DNA from: an uncultured Tenacibaculum sp.
GTDB taxonomy: Bacteria; Bacteroidota; Bacteroidia; Flavobacteriales; Flavobacteriaceae
Length of the DNA stretch: 64,000 nt
Direction of reading: 5' to 3'
NCBI RefSeq assembly: GCF_947494125.1
Contig: NZ_CANLTU010000002.1
Location: forward strand, 310,001 to 374,000
The position numbers and the translations under genes were made by a program. This document shows, piece by piece, positions 9,072-16,598 of this stretch. Within the stretch, counting starts at the first letter, position 1, and every line of letters starts with the position of its first letter. The notes beneath the pieces were generated by a model. The model was not told the origin of the DNA and did no database searches. It saw only the letters and a program-made list of their open reading frames with translations.

Positions 9072-10847
9072 TTACATTCTTTCTGGAACCTGAATTCCTA
9101 ATAATGAGAATGCTGATTTTATAGTATCGGCTACCTTTTTAGATAACTGAACTCTAAATACTTTTTTATCTTGATTTTCTTCTCCTAAAATATGAACGTT
9201 TTGGTAAAATGAGTTAAACTCTTTTACCAAATCATACGTGTAATTAGCAATTACAGCAGGTGAGTAATTCTTAGCTGCTTGCTGAATAGTTTCAGGATAT
9301 AACTCTAATTGTTTAATTAATTCTTTTTCTTTAGCGTGTAATTCAATCGATACAGCATTTGAGTAATCAAAATCTGCTTTTCTTAATATTGATTGAATTC
9401 TAGCATAGGTATATTGAATAAAAGGTCCAGTGTTTCCTTGAAAGTCAACAGAGGCTTTTGGGTCAAACAAAATTCTCTTTTTAGGATCTACTTTTAAAAT
9501 AAAGTATTTTAAAGCACCTAATCCAATAATTCTATACAGTTCTTCTTTTTCTTCATCAGAATACCCTTCTAATTTTCCTAATTCTTGCGAAATAGTACGG
9601 GCAGTATTGGTCATTTCCGTCATTAAATCATCCGCATCAACAACAGTACCTTCACGAGATTTCATTTTTCCAGAAGGTAAATCAACCATACCATAACTTA
9701 AATGATATAATTGTTCAGCCCAAGAATATCCTAATTTCTTTAGAATTAAGAATAATACTTTAAAGTGATAGTCTTGTTCGTTACCAACAGTGTATACCAT
9801 TCCACCGACATCCGACATATCTTTAGCACGTTGTATAGCGGTACCAATATCTTGCGTCATATATACAGAAGTACCATCAGAACGTAATACTAGCTTTTCA
9901 TCTAAACCTTCATCGGTTAAATCGCACCAAACAGAACCGTCTTCTTTTTTATAAAAAACACCATTAGTTATACCATCTTCAATTACGTCTTTACCTAATA
10001 AATAGGTGTTACTTTCGTAATATAGCTTATCAAAATCAACTCCAATACTTTTGTAAGTAACATCAAAACCTTTATAAACCCAAGAATTCATTTCTTTCCA
10101 AAGCGTTACAACTTCTTCATCGCCAGCTTCCCATTTACGTAACATTTCTTGTGCTTCAACAAACAAAGGAGCTTGTTTTTTAGCATCATCTTCAGAAGTT
10201 CCGCTTGCTACTAAATTAGCAATCTCTTTTTTATATTCTTGGTCGAACTTTACATAATAATTTCCAACCAATTTATCTCCTTTTAAACCTGTTGATTCTG
10301 GAGTTTCTCCGTTACCAAACTTTTGCCAAGCTAACATCGATTTACAAATATGGATTCCACGGTCGTTAATAATCTGTGTTTTGTAAACTTTTTTCCCTGA
10401 AGCTTTTAAAATTTCAGAAACTGAATAGCCTAACAATACATTACGAACATGTCCTAAGTGTAAAGGTTTGTTGGTGTTTGGCGATGAATATTCAACCATT
10501 CTTGAAGATTCGTTTGCCGAAGGCGTAACAAATCCATAAGAAGAATCCGTAGTAATTTCATTAAAGAAGTTTGTGTAAAAACTATCGTTTATAACTAAGT
10601 TCAAGAATCCTTTTACTACATTATAATTGGTAATGTCTTCAACGTTTTCTACTAAATAAGCTCCTAAATCTTCACCAATTTGTACAGGACTTCCTTTTTT
10701 GTACCTTAAAAGAGGAAATACCACTACAGTGATGTCTCCTTCAAAATCTTTACGGGTTGCTTGAAATTCTACACTTGGAATTTCAATATTATACAAGGCT
10801 AAAAATCCTTCTTTTACTTTAGCTTCTATTAAGGTTTGTATGCTCAT
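9072..10847 (-). CDS. argS: Arginyl-tRNA synthetase
   Basis: Class I synthetase that charges tRNA-Arg. 591 residues. N-terminal Add-1 domain for tRNA recognition (1-110), HIGH-type motif in PLHLGHVRN near 130, KMSKS-like MKSREG near 395, and a C-terminal anticodon-binding helical domain ending FSLLGIQVPERM. ATG start, with a TAATTTTG -7 element 21 bases upstream on the minus strand. Divergent from the YkgJ-like gene across a 90-base region. Confidence 0.96.
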   Translation of the reverse strand: MSIQTLIEAKVKEGFLALYNIEIPSVEFQATRKDFEGDITVVVFPLLRYKKGSPVQIGEDLGAYLVENVEDITNYNVVKGFLNLVINDSFYTNFFNEITTDSSYGFVTPSANESSRMVEYSSPNTNKPLHLGHVRNVLLGYSVSEILKASGKKVYKTQIINDRGIHICKSMLAWQKFGNGETPESTGLKGDKLVGNYYVKFDQEYKKEIANLVASGTSEDDAKKQAPLFVEAQEMLRKWEAGDEEVVTLWKEMNSWVYKGFDVTYKSIGVDFDKLYYESNTYLLGKDVIEDGITNGVFYKKEDGSVWCDLTDEGLDEKLVLRSDGTSVYMTQDIGTAIQRAKDMSDVGGMVYTVGNEQDYHFKVLFLILKKLGYSWAEQLYHLSYGMVDLPSGKMKSREGTVVDADDLMTEMTNTARTISQELGKLEGYSDEEKEELYRIIGLGALKYFILKVDPKKRILFDPKASVDFQGNTGPFIQYTYARIQSILRKADFDYSNAVSIELHAKEKELIKQLELYPETIQQAAKNYSPAVIANYTYDLVKEFNSFYQNVHILGEENQDKKVFRVQLSKKVADTIKSAFSLLGIQVPERM

Positions 10848-10868
10848 TAGTTATTAAAAATTGAAGTG

Positions 10869-10876
10869 CAAAATTA
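10869..10876 (-). promoter_or_regulatory. -7 element of argS
   Basis: TAATTTTG on the minus strand, an exact TAnnTTTG, 21 bases before the argS ATG. No clear TTTG -33 box was seen. Confidence 0.6.
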
Positions 10877-10925
10877 CATAATTTATTTGGATGATATTTA
10901 AACTGATTCTAACAATTTATATAGG

Positions 10926-10933
10926 TATTTTTG
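10926..10933 (+). promoter_or_regulatory. -7 element of the YkgJ-like gene, nearly leaderless
   Basis: TATTTTTG, an exact TAnnTTTG, ends only 4 bases before the ATG at 10938, so the message should start at or within a base or two of the start codon. Confidence 0.6.
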
Positions 10934-10937
10934 CAAC

Positions 10938-11480
10938 ATGGATAAAGACTTGGAAAACTTACAAAAGTTAGCGCAGGATGCAGCAAAAGAGAACAAAAAG
11001 TATTTTGCTACATTAAAAAAGCGTACGCCTAAAAACTTAGATGTTGTTATGCAAGAGTTGCATGATAAAGAATTTGAGCGTACAGACTGTTTAGAATGCG
11101 GTAACTGTTGTAAAACAACAAGCCCTATTTTTACAGATAAAGACACGGAACGTATTGCGAAGCATTTAAAAATGAAGGTGCGTGATTTTACTAACCAATA
11201 TTTAGAGCGTGATGCTGATGACTTTATGGTGTTAAAAACAGCTCCTTGTTCTTTCTTAGATGAGCGAGATAATACCTGTTTTATTTACGATGTACGCCCA
11301 AAAGCTTGTGCAGAATATCCACACACCAACCGAAGAAAATTTATTCAATTAGCCGATTTAACTATTAATAATACGGAGGTTTGCCCAGCAACGTATAGAA
11401 TTGTTGAAGAATTAAAGAAACGTTTACCGGTGCGATCGAATGAAAAAGTTAAAAGATCGTCTAGAGAAAAAAAGTCATAA
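10938..11480 (+). CDS. YkgJ-type cysteine-cluster protein
   Basis: 180 residues. The cluster Cys51-x2-Cys54-x2-Cys57-Cys58 (CLECGNCC) is followed by Cys-containing CSFLDERDNTC, RPKAC and EVCPATY, matching the CxxCxxCC family also called putative zinc- or iron-chelating domain (YkgJ). The N-terminus (1-45) is a charged helix, and the C-terminal tail is strongly basic (RSNEKVKRSSREKKS). Family members are thought to bind zinc or an Fe-S cluster; no precise role is known. Divergent from argS, and probably a leaderless message because the -7 element abuts the ATG. Confidence 0.85.
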   Translation: MDKDLENLQKLAQDAAKENKKYFATLKKRTPKNLDVVMQELHDKEFERTDCLECGNCCKTTSPIFTDKDTERIAKHLKMKVRDFTNQYLERDADDFMVLKTAPCSFLDERDNTCFIYDVRPKACAEYPHTNRRKFIQLADLTINNTEVCPATYRIVEELKKRLPVRSNEKVKRSSREKKS

Positions 11481-11575
11481 AAGAATTAGTATCCTGTACT
11501 TTTTAAGTAACCTTAATTAAGCAGACCTTTTGTTAAAATTAAATATAATAGCTTTATAATTTTATAGTGTTATTA

Positions 11576-12253
11576 ATGGATAAGAAAGAAATTAAGCCTA
11601 AAAAACAAAAGAAACCTTGGCCTACTAAAGATGCTATGGAACAGGTTTATGAAATGAAGCTTTGGGGAGATAATGAATCCAATTTTTATTCAGGTTTTGG
11701 TTCACATAACCCAAAGATTATAGCTCCATATTTAGATGTTGTAAAATCATTTTTAGCTTCTTTTAAAAAGCCTCTTACGGTATGTGATTTAGGTTGTGGT
11801 GATTTTAATATAGGAAAAGAACTAGTTAAGTACACTGAAAAGTACATTGCAGTAGATATTGTAGAAAGCCTTATAACTTACAACAAAGAAAAATTTAAAG
11901 AAGAAAATTTAGAATTTCATTGTTTAGACATTGCTACAGATGATTTACCTATTGCTGATTGTGTGATGCTAAGACAAGTATTACAACACTTATCGAATAC
12001 CGAAGTGCAAAGTATAGCTGATAAATTAACTGACTTTAAATATGTTATTTTAACAGAACATGTACCTGAAGGTAGTTTTATAGCTAATAAAGATATTATT
12101 TCTGGACAAGGAATACGGTTAAAAAAGCAAAGTGGTTTAAATTTATTAGTGCCTCCATTTAATTTTAAAGTAAAAGAAAAAAAGCAACTATTGTCAATTA
12201 ATTTGAATGATAATAAAGGTGTTATTGTAACAACGCTTTATAAGGTGTTTTAG
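11576..12253 (+). CDS. Class I SAM-dependent methyltransferase
   Basis: 225 residues from the ATG at 11576; an in-frame GTG three codons upstream is less likely. A lysine-rich N-terminus (MDKKEIKPKKQKKPW) leads into the nucleotide fold: motif I VCDLGCGDFNIGKEL near 67, acidic motif II YIAVDIVESLI, motif III LDIATDDLPIADCVMLRQVLQHL. The substrate cannot be read from the sequence. LRQVLQHLSNTEV resembles methyltransferases of small molecules or glycans (family 25 type). Single gene downstream of the YkgJ-like gene, with an 95-base gap. Confidence 0.8.
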   Translation: MDKKEIKPKKQKKPWPTKDAMEQVYEMKLWGDNESNFYSGFGSHNPKIIAPYLDVVKSFLASFKKPLTVCDLGCGDFNIGKELVKYTEKYIAVDIVESLITYNKEKFKEENLEFHCLDIATDDLPIADCVMLRQVLQHLSNTEVQSIADKLTDFKYVILTEHVPEGSFIANKDIISGQGIRLKKQSGLNLLVPPFNFKVKEKKQLLSINLNDNKGVIVTTLYKVF

Positions 12254-12291
12254 CTATAGTATTAAAGATGTTATACCAATTAGATTTTAGT

Positions 12292-12777
12292 TTATAAGGT
12301 CTTCTTTTTAATATTATACATTTTTAATATATCAACAAATGCCTTTGTTATTTTATTTACTTCAGACTTTGGTGTGTTTTTTTCTAGAAAAACTGTTATA
12401 CTAGATGTGGTTTTTCCATTAAAATGTTCTTCTGTTTTTATGTTAATCTTTTTAGTTTCTATAGAATTATTTGGGAAGAATATTTGAATGTATTTACTTT
12501 CAGTATTTTCTTTAACTGTTATTTCTGAATACTCTTTTGCTGTTAAATAATATGCTGTTGAGCAAAGTTTAAATGCCGTACAGAATTGTATGAATTTAAC
12601 CGTTTTGTTATGATTAAAGTCAACTTCTTCAAGTAAATAGTTATAGTTTTTTTTGCTATTATTTAGTTTATATACATCTATTCTTTCACCTAAAGATTCT
12701 AGCGCTTCTGTTTTAGTTTGACTTGAGCATTTTGTATAAACGAATAATAAAAAGAATGCTATAAATAAATTTTTCAT
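12292..12777 (-). CDS. Secreted hypothetical protein
   Basis: Not recognised. 161 residues. A signal peptide (MKNLFIAFFLLFVYTKCSSQ) is probably cut before Gln20 or, less likely, lipidated at Cys17, since the lipobox is poor. The mature part is mixed alpha/beta, with strands such as KTVKFIQFCTAFKL and TTSSITVFLEKN and a basic C-terminus (NIKKKTL). Convergent with the methyltransferase gene, 38 bases apart. No partner genes suggest a role. Confidence 0.65.
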   Translation of the reverse strand: MKNLFIAFFLLFVYTKCSSQTKTEALESLGERIDVYKLNNSKKNYNYLLEEVDFNHNKTVKFIQFCTAFKLCSTAYYLTAKEYSEITVKENTESKYIQIFFPNNSIETKKINIKTEEHFNGKTTSSITVFLEKNTPKSEVNKITKAFVDILKMYNIKKKTL

Positions 12778-12906
12778 AATTGAACAATAATTTTTTGAGT
12801 TTAGATTTTCAATATTAGTACGTAGCGAATATACTTAAAAAGTGAATTTTTAGCATATTAATAAGTTTAACTTTTAAAGTAGTTTAGGTTTTGTTAGCTT
12901 CAGCTT

Positions 12907-13284
12907 CTATTTTTTTTCTTTTCGCAAAATTTTCTCCATTTTACGACCTTTTGCCAATTCATCAATGAGCTTTTCCATACGTCTGCATTGTTTATACAAT
13001 TCAAATTCATCTTCTATTTCTTCAATTCGATAACCACAAACAACACCTTTAATTAAGTGTGCGTTAGGATGTATTTTAGCTTTTTTAAAAAATGTTCTAA
13101 AAGTTACTTTTTCATCAATAAGTGCTTGTAAAGCTTCTTTGTTAAAACCCGTAAACCATTCTATTACTTGGTTGAGTTCATCTTTTGTTCTGCCATTTTT
13201 CTCCAATCTATTCAGGTAAAGTGGGTAAATGGATGCAAAGATCATTTTGGCAACCTTTTCATTTTTTTCGGTTGTAACTTTCAT
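12907..13284 (-). CDS. DUF2200 family protein
   Basis: 125 residues, the usual length. Family landmarks: VAKMIFASIYPLYLNRLEKNGRTKDEL (seen in shorter pieces near 11-37), VIEWFTGF, ALIDEKVTFRTFF, HLIKGVVCGYRIEEIED and the C-terminal IDELAKGRKMEKILR. Soluble, helical, strongly charged; the function of the family is unknown. It starts 2 bases after the stop of the upstream membrane-protein gene, so the two are one transcription unit at the edge of the accessory block. Confidence 0.85.
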   Translation of the reverse strand: MKVTTEKNEKVAKMIFASIYPLYLNRLEKNGRTKDELNQVIEWFTGFNKEALQALIDEKVTFRTFFKKAKIHPNAHLIKGVVCGYRIEEIEDEFELYKQCRRMEKLIDELAKGRKMEKILRKEKK

Positions 13285-13286
13285 TT

Positions 13287-13838
13287 TTATTTCTTTTTAT
13301 ACAGTTCAATTGGGTTAGGACTTTCTGGTAGTCCAATCAGTTTATTATTGTAAAAGTACATATTATAAAACTCTCCTTTATTCCAACCTTTTAATAAAAT
13401 ACTGTCTCCTATTTTTTCATTCATACCCGTTTCTATAATTTTCAGAGAATCAGTCTTATTAGAATCTAATTCATAAATTCCGTAAATATTTGGGTTTTCT
13501 GAAATATCCAATCGTAAATTTCTATTTTTAATTTTGAAATAATAGTTCGTCTGTGAGTAAGGATGATTCTCAATCCAAAAATTCCAAAAAAATGAAAAGA
13601 CCCAATAGCAGACTATTGTATTAATAAAGAATAAAACCGATAGTCTTTTTTTAATAAAGAAAACAATAATTCCAATCAGAATATTCACTCCAAATATTTC
13701 AAGTCTGTGAGATTCAACTCCAACAGACATAAAAGGATCAGGTTTAATATTACTAATCCAATATTTCATAAGTAAAATATCGATTAGCAAAATCAGAACT
13801 CCAATTCCGACTAATAATTTTGTTTCTGATTTCGTCAT
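13287..13838 (-). CDS. Three-helix membrane protein with an outer beta-rich domain, unknown
   Basis: 183 residues from the ATG at 13838 (MTKSETKLLVGIGV). A TTG 18 codons upstream would add a polar tail in front of the first helix and is rejected. Hydrophobic segments at about 8-27 (LVGIGVLILLIDILLMKYW), 48-62 (FGVNILIGIIVFFI) and 67-86 (LSVLFFINTIVCYWVFSFFW). Then about 95 residues of polar, strand-rich sequence (YYFKIKNRNLRLDISENP...YGIYELDSNKTDS) that would lie outside the membrane. No family recognised. Tight with DUF2200 downstream; preceded by an inverted-repeat element that separates it from the 52-codon gene. Confidence 0.65.
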   Translation of the reverse strand: MTKSETKLLVGIGVLILLIDILLMKYWISNIKPDPFMSVGVESHRLEIFGVNILIGIIVFFIKKRLSVLFFINTIVCYWVFSFFWNFWIENHPYSQTNYYFKIKNRNLRLDISENPNIYGIYELDSNKTDSLKIIETGMNEKIGDSILLKGWNKGEFYNMYFYNNKLIGLPESPNPIELYKKK

Positions 13839-13892
13839 TCTCAAATTATAGGTAACGTGTTTGTGTATGATTTCGTTGCGTATTTTAAACAA

Positions 13893-13980
13893 CTAATTTA
13901 GAAAATACACACCGAATAGAAAATCCGCGAGTATTTTCGTAAGTATTCTAAAACCAAGCAATTAATTATATACGGTGTTA
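13893..13980. repeat. Structured junction element (nested inverted repeats), accessory block
   Basis: Outer arms ACACCGAATA (13909-13918) and TATACGGTGT (13969-13978) pair at 9 of 10 positions. Inside, GAATAGAAAAT pairs with ATTTTC and TATTC with five unpaired bases (GTAAG) in between, around an 8-base GC-rich loop. It sits right after the stop codon of the 52-codon gene and before the next gene's promoter. The nested arms with bulged bases recall recombination sites of gene cassettes, but the canonical attC core sequences are not present. Confidence 0.45.
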
Positions 13981-14136
13981 ACAAACGCTTTCTTTTATTT
14001 TAGCCATTAATTTCTCTGTTATAATGTCCGATATTGTATTGTAGTCCATCGAAGTATCAATTTTTAATTCTGTCTTTTTATCTTTTTTGACAAGAGTTTC
14101 TTTAATCGATAAATTTTTTTTTAGTTTCGAAAGCAT
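13978..14136 (-). CDS. Small basic protein paired with the proteasome-like hydrolase
   Basis: A 52-codon frame read directly from the sequence: ATG at 14136, TAA at 13978-13980. The product is hydrophilic and lysine-rich at its N-terminus (MLSKLKKNLSIKETLVKKDK) with a short helix at the end (SDIITEKLMAKIKES). The ATG lies 4 bases after the stop codon of the 424-codon gene, which argues for translational coupling and a real partner. Not recognised. It could be a regulator, substrate or adaptor of the hydrolase; that is speculation from position only. Confidence 0.55.
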   Translation of the reverse strand: MLSKLKKNLSIKETLVKKDKKTELKIDTSMDYNTISDIITEKLMAKIKESVC

Positions 14137-14140
14137 AATA

Positions 14141-15415
14141 TTAATTGTTAAAATAATTAGCCATAAAATGTTTATTTAAATCTCCTTCAAAATAGTGTTT
14201 TCTTTTTTTCCAAATGAACCCATCTCCTTTACTGATTATAGCAACGTCGATTGGTCCACCAACACTTTCTTCCGAAGAAGAAATTCTCCTTTTTAGATAA
14301 GTTAAATAAATCAAACTTTCAGCCATTTCAGCCAAGTCTTCTTTTGATAAAATTGCAACTGTGTCAAGAGTTGGTAAAATTTGCTTTTCCCGTTTTAATT
14401 GATTCAATTGTTTTTCAAATTCTTTAGAAATAATTGACAAATCTAAACCATTTATTTTTTGTGCTAAATCATCATTTTCTCCGTTTAATAATCCGACTAT
14501 TGTATCTGTATAATCTTTTAGCAATTTTTGGAATACAGAAATATAAGTATGGTCAATTTCAGGGTCAATTCCTTTTATGAACATATTTATTACATCAATT
14601 TGAGCGTAAGGCATTATTGCTCCGTTATTGTTGTCCGAAATCTCACATTTATCAAAATCAGAATATCGCAAACGATTATTAATAACATCCGATACTTGTA
14701 TTGAAACCATAGAAGGATAGATTTCTTTTTCTCCATAACCTCCAAATACTATTCCTGTTGTTACTCCAATAAAATTGGAAGTTCTCAAATGGTGATAGTA
14801 TAATTTTATAATTGCATTAAATATATTGTCATTGATAACAATTCCATCAAATATTGTATCAATTACCTCTTTTATTTCGACTTCTGCATATTCTTTAAAA
14901 TTCTCTAATGTGTAATCGGCAAAATCAGTTAGAATATTTGTTGCTCCATCATATGAATTAATATTATTTTGTAAATCTTCGAGAATAATTTCTTGAAACT
15001 CAACAGATAATTCATCTTCTGATTTTCCGTCTGATAGATTTTCAATCATTCTATTTTTTAAAATATCTAATTGCCAATATAAAAACTGTTTTAAGTTTAG
15101 AAGCTGATATTCTGGTGTTGTATAAAAATCTTTACCTTTTAAGAATTTTATAAAATCCTCTTTATATTCTTCTATTGTGTCAAAGCTTTTGTCTTTAAGC
15201 TCCTTTCTATAAAGTTTGATTATGATTTCCCAAGGTGTTGACATAAAGGTTGAGGAATCATATATCATTATTCCAACTGGGTGATGCTTTGATAATGTAA
15301 ATAGTTTATTAGCAGTGTTGTAAATCTTTTTTTGATTTCCACCTGTTACTGTAACAGCACTATCAGCTGCCATTGTTACTCCGTGTTTATTTAATATTCC
15401 TATTACTGCTGTCAT
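14141..15415 (-). CDS. Proteasome-like N-terminal-threonine (Ntn) hydrolase, putative
   Basis: 424 residues. Once the initiator Met is removed the chain starts TAVIGILNKHGVTMAADSAV, which has the layout of proteasome beta subunits and HslV: Thr1, G-I at 5-6, and Asp17 in AADS. A Lys in NTANKLFTL (mature residue 36) sits near the place of proteasome Lys33. Later, IVFGGYGEKEIYPSMVSI (about 225-245) resembles the family's GG-Y/D-x-x-x-P-x-L strand, and the end (AESLIYLTYLKRR followed by SEESVGGPIDVAIISKGDG) resembles the closing helix, S-G-G turn and I-D-V-A-x-I strand. About 140 mostly helical residues (60-200) are inserted. There is no signal peptide, propeptide or AAA+ unfoldase gene nearby. 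Homology is inferred from motifs; peptidase activity is not proven. Confidence 0.7.
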   Translation of the reverse strand: MTAVIGILNKHGVTMAADSAVTVTGGNQKKIYNTANKLFTLSKHHPVGIMIYDSSTFMSTPWEIIIKLYRKELKDKSFDTIEEYKEDFIKFLKGKDFYTTPEYQLLNLKQFLYWQLDILKNRMIENLSDGKSEDELSVEFQEIILEDLQNNINSYDGATNILTDFADYTLENFKEYAEVEIKEVIDTIFDGIVINDNIFNAIIKLYYHHLRTSNFIGVTTGIVFGGYGEKEIYPSMVSIQVSDVINNRLRYSDFDKCEISDNNNGAIMPYAQIDVINMFIKGIDPEIDHTYISVFQKLLKDYTDTIVGLLNGENDDLAQKINGLDLSIISKEFEKQLNQLKREKQILPTLDTVAILSKEDLAEMAESLIYLTYLKRRISSSEESVGGPIDVAIISKGDGFIWKKRKHYFEGDLNKHFMANYFNN

Positions 15416-15446
15416 TTTCTTGAGTTCAGTTTTTTTAATGTTTGCT

Positions 15447-15642
15447 AACGGTTAGTATAAGAAACGTAGGGAAGTTAAAAAGCACTTTCGTTTCGGTTTA
15501 TTACTTAGCTAAATATAAATATTTTGCTTTTATTTTATTCTCTTAAATGTCAAATTTTATATTTAGCGAACTTTGTTAATACTCACAGACCTTTCGGTTT
15601 AGCACAAACTCCCTATGTTTTTTATACATTGTTACTAAACGG
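15447..15642. repeat. Structured junction element, 200 bp of nested inverted repeats
   Basis: The outer left arm at 15447-15476 (AACGGTTAGTA, then AAACGTAGGGAAGTT) is mirrored at 15608-15642. Read on the minus strand, that second arm is AACCGTTTAGTAACAATG followed by AAACATAGGGAGTT, with a 6-base extra segment bulged out. Inner arms GCTAAATATAAA (15508-15519) and TTTATATTTAGC (15556-15567) are a perfect 12-bp pair. TTTCGGTTTA also occurs twice as a direct repeat 101 bases apart (15491 and 15592). The element fills the space between the proline-rich-peptide gene and the hydrolase gene. Confidence 0.55.
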
Positions 15643-15750
15643 TTATTTTTTAGGTTTGGGTGGAGGTGGTTTTTGTCTAGATGGAGGAGGTTGATTTAAT
15701 TGCCTTCCTGGAGGAGGAGGTGGTGGTGGTGGTGGTTTTTGATTTGCCAT
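15643..15750 (-). CDS. 35-residue proline-rich peptide
   Basis: A short frame read directly: ATG at 15750, TAA at 15643-15645. After MANQK come nine prolines, then GRQLNQ, PPP, SRQK, PPPP, KPKK, giving 16 prolines and a basic tail, with no acidic residue. The prolines alternate CCA and CCT/CCC codons, so the frame is kept although the DNA is not a simple homopolymer. It starts 6 bases after the stop of the three-helix membrane protein gene, so the two are probably translated together. A polyproline helix that binds a partner, perhaps the membrane protein's cytoplasmic part, is a reasonable guess only. Confidence 0.6.
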   Translation of the reverse strand: MANQKPPPPPPPPPGRQLNQPPPSRQKPPPPKPKK

Positions 15751-15756
15751 AAATAG

Positions 15757-16323
15757 TTATTTTATAAGTATTAATATTCCAATTAAGGATAGTAAGAAAA
15801 TAGCGAAAGTCAAGCATTTTCTAGAACTGTAATAGTCTTTAGTTCTATTGTCATTTACTATCTGATTATTTGTTCCGTAATCTATGTAATAGTTTAGAAG
15901 GTCTTTTTTGAACTCATTATCAGCATACTCAATCGCTTTCTTATATGATTCTTTAGACTCTGTTTCTAAATAAAATCCCTCATAGTGTTCATATAATTCT
16001 TTTTCTCTTTTTTTAAGAGTTAAAGGAGAAGGTAGATATTTATACTTTTTGAAAGTATTTAAATACATTTTAATAAGAAAAACAATTGCTACAACTATAG
16101 AGGTTCCAAATAAACAAACAATTAGTATGAGTAAGAAAATCAGAAAGCTATTATCTGTTGATTTATAAGTAAAATTCTCACTTTTAAAAAAATAAAAAGC
16201 AGAACCAATAAGTATTGTTATGAGAGTTGTTGGATACCCAACAAGTGAGTCAATATCATTTTTTCGTTTAAGTTCCGAAAGGTGAAGTTCTTTATAAAAA
16301 TTAAAATTAGTTATCTCTGTCAT
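15757..16323 (-). CDS. Three-helix membrane protein, unknown
   Basis: 188 residues. An N-terminal amphipathic stretch (FYKELHLSELKRKNDIDS, 9-26), helix 1 about 28-47 (YPTTLITILIGSAFYFF), helix 2 about 59-87 (FLIFLLILIVCLFGTSIVVA), a charged cytoplasmic helical part about 88-165 (KKREKELYEHYEGFYLETES) and a C-terminal helix about 170-187. This layout (helix pair, soluble coil, tail helix) recalls membrane effectors of bacterial conflict systems, but no named family was recognised. First gene of a pair with the proline-rich peptide. Upstream it has a CTAACGTTAAC motif like the one in front of the hydrolase gene. Confidence 0.65.
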   Translation of the reverse strand: MTEITNFNFYKELHLSELKRKNDIDSLVGYPTTLITILIGSAFYFFKSENFTYKSTDNSFLIFLLILIVCLFGTSIVVAIVFLIKMYLNTFKKYKYLPSPLTLKKREKELYEHYEGFYLETESKESYKKAIEYADNEFKKDLLNYYIDYGTNNQIVNDNRTKDYYSSRKCLTFAIFLLSLIGILILIK

Positions 16324-16483
16324 TTTTTTACTTCAAACAGTTAACGTTAGTCTAAATTGAACATGATTAAAAGTATATTATAACTAGTTATGGAATACCT
16401 TTTTAATGTGGTTATACAACTCAATAAATTCACTAAATTTTTTGAGCATTCGAATGTAACGTAAAAAAAGAAGCTAATTCTGC
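16324..16483. other. Gene-free stretch upstream of the accessory block
   Basis: AT-rich, no open frame of note. GTTAACGTTAGTCTAA at about 16335 resembles AACGGTTAGTATAA in front of the hydrolase gene (15447). This suggests that the block's first gene has the same kind of upstream boundary. Confidence 0.4.
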
Positions 16484-16524
16484 GGAAAACCATACTTAAA
16501 GTAAGGTTTTTCCCTATTTTTTTA
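16484..16524 (+). terminator. Strong hairpin with T tract, isolated
   Basis: GGAAAACCATACTT and AGTAAGGTTTTTCC fold into a stem of about 13 pairs with one or two irregularities, followed by CCTATTTTTTTA. It looks like a plus-strand terminator, yet no plus-strand gene ends within several kilobases upstream, so it may instead end or belong to a small RNA or be part of a repeated intergenic element. Confidence 0.5.
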
Positions 16525-16598
16525 TCAGGAGAATCACTTAGTGGGGGCTAATTAGGTAGGTTATAGCCTAAAAATGAGGTTTTTTTATGTTTTTTCTC

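Noticed and set aside
13893..15642. Canonical integron attC sites
   Set aside because: The paired RYYYAAC / GTTRRRY core sites are not found in the right places and no integron integrase is in the window. I keep them only as cassette-like structured junctions.
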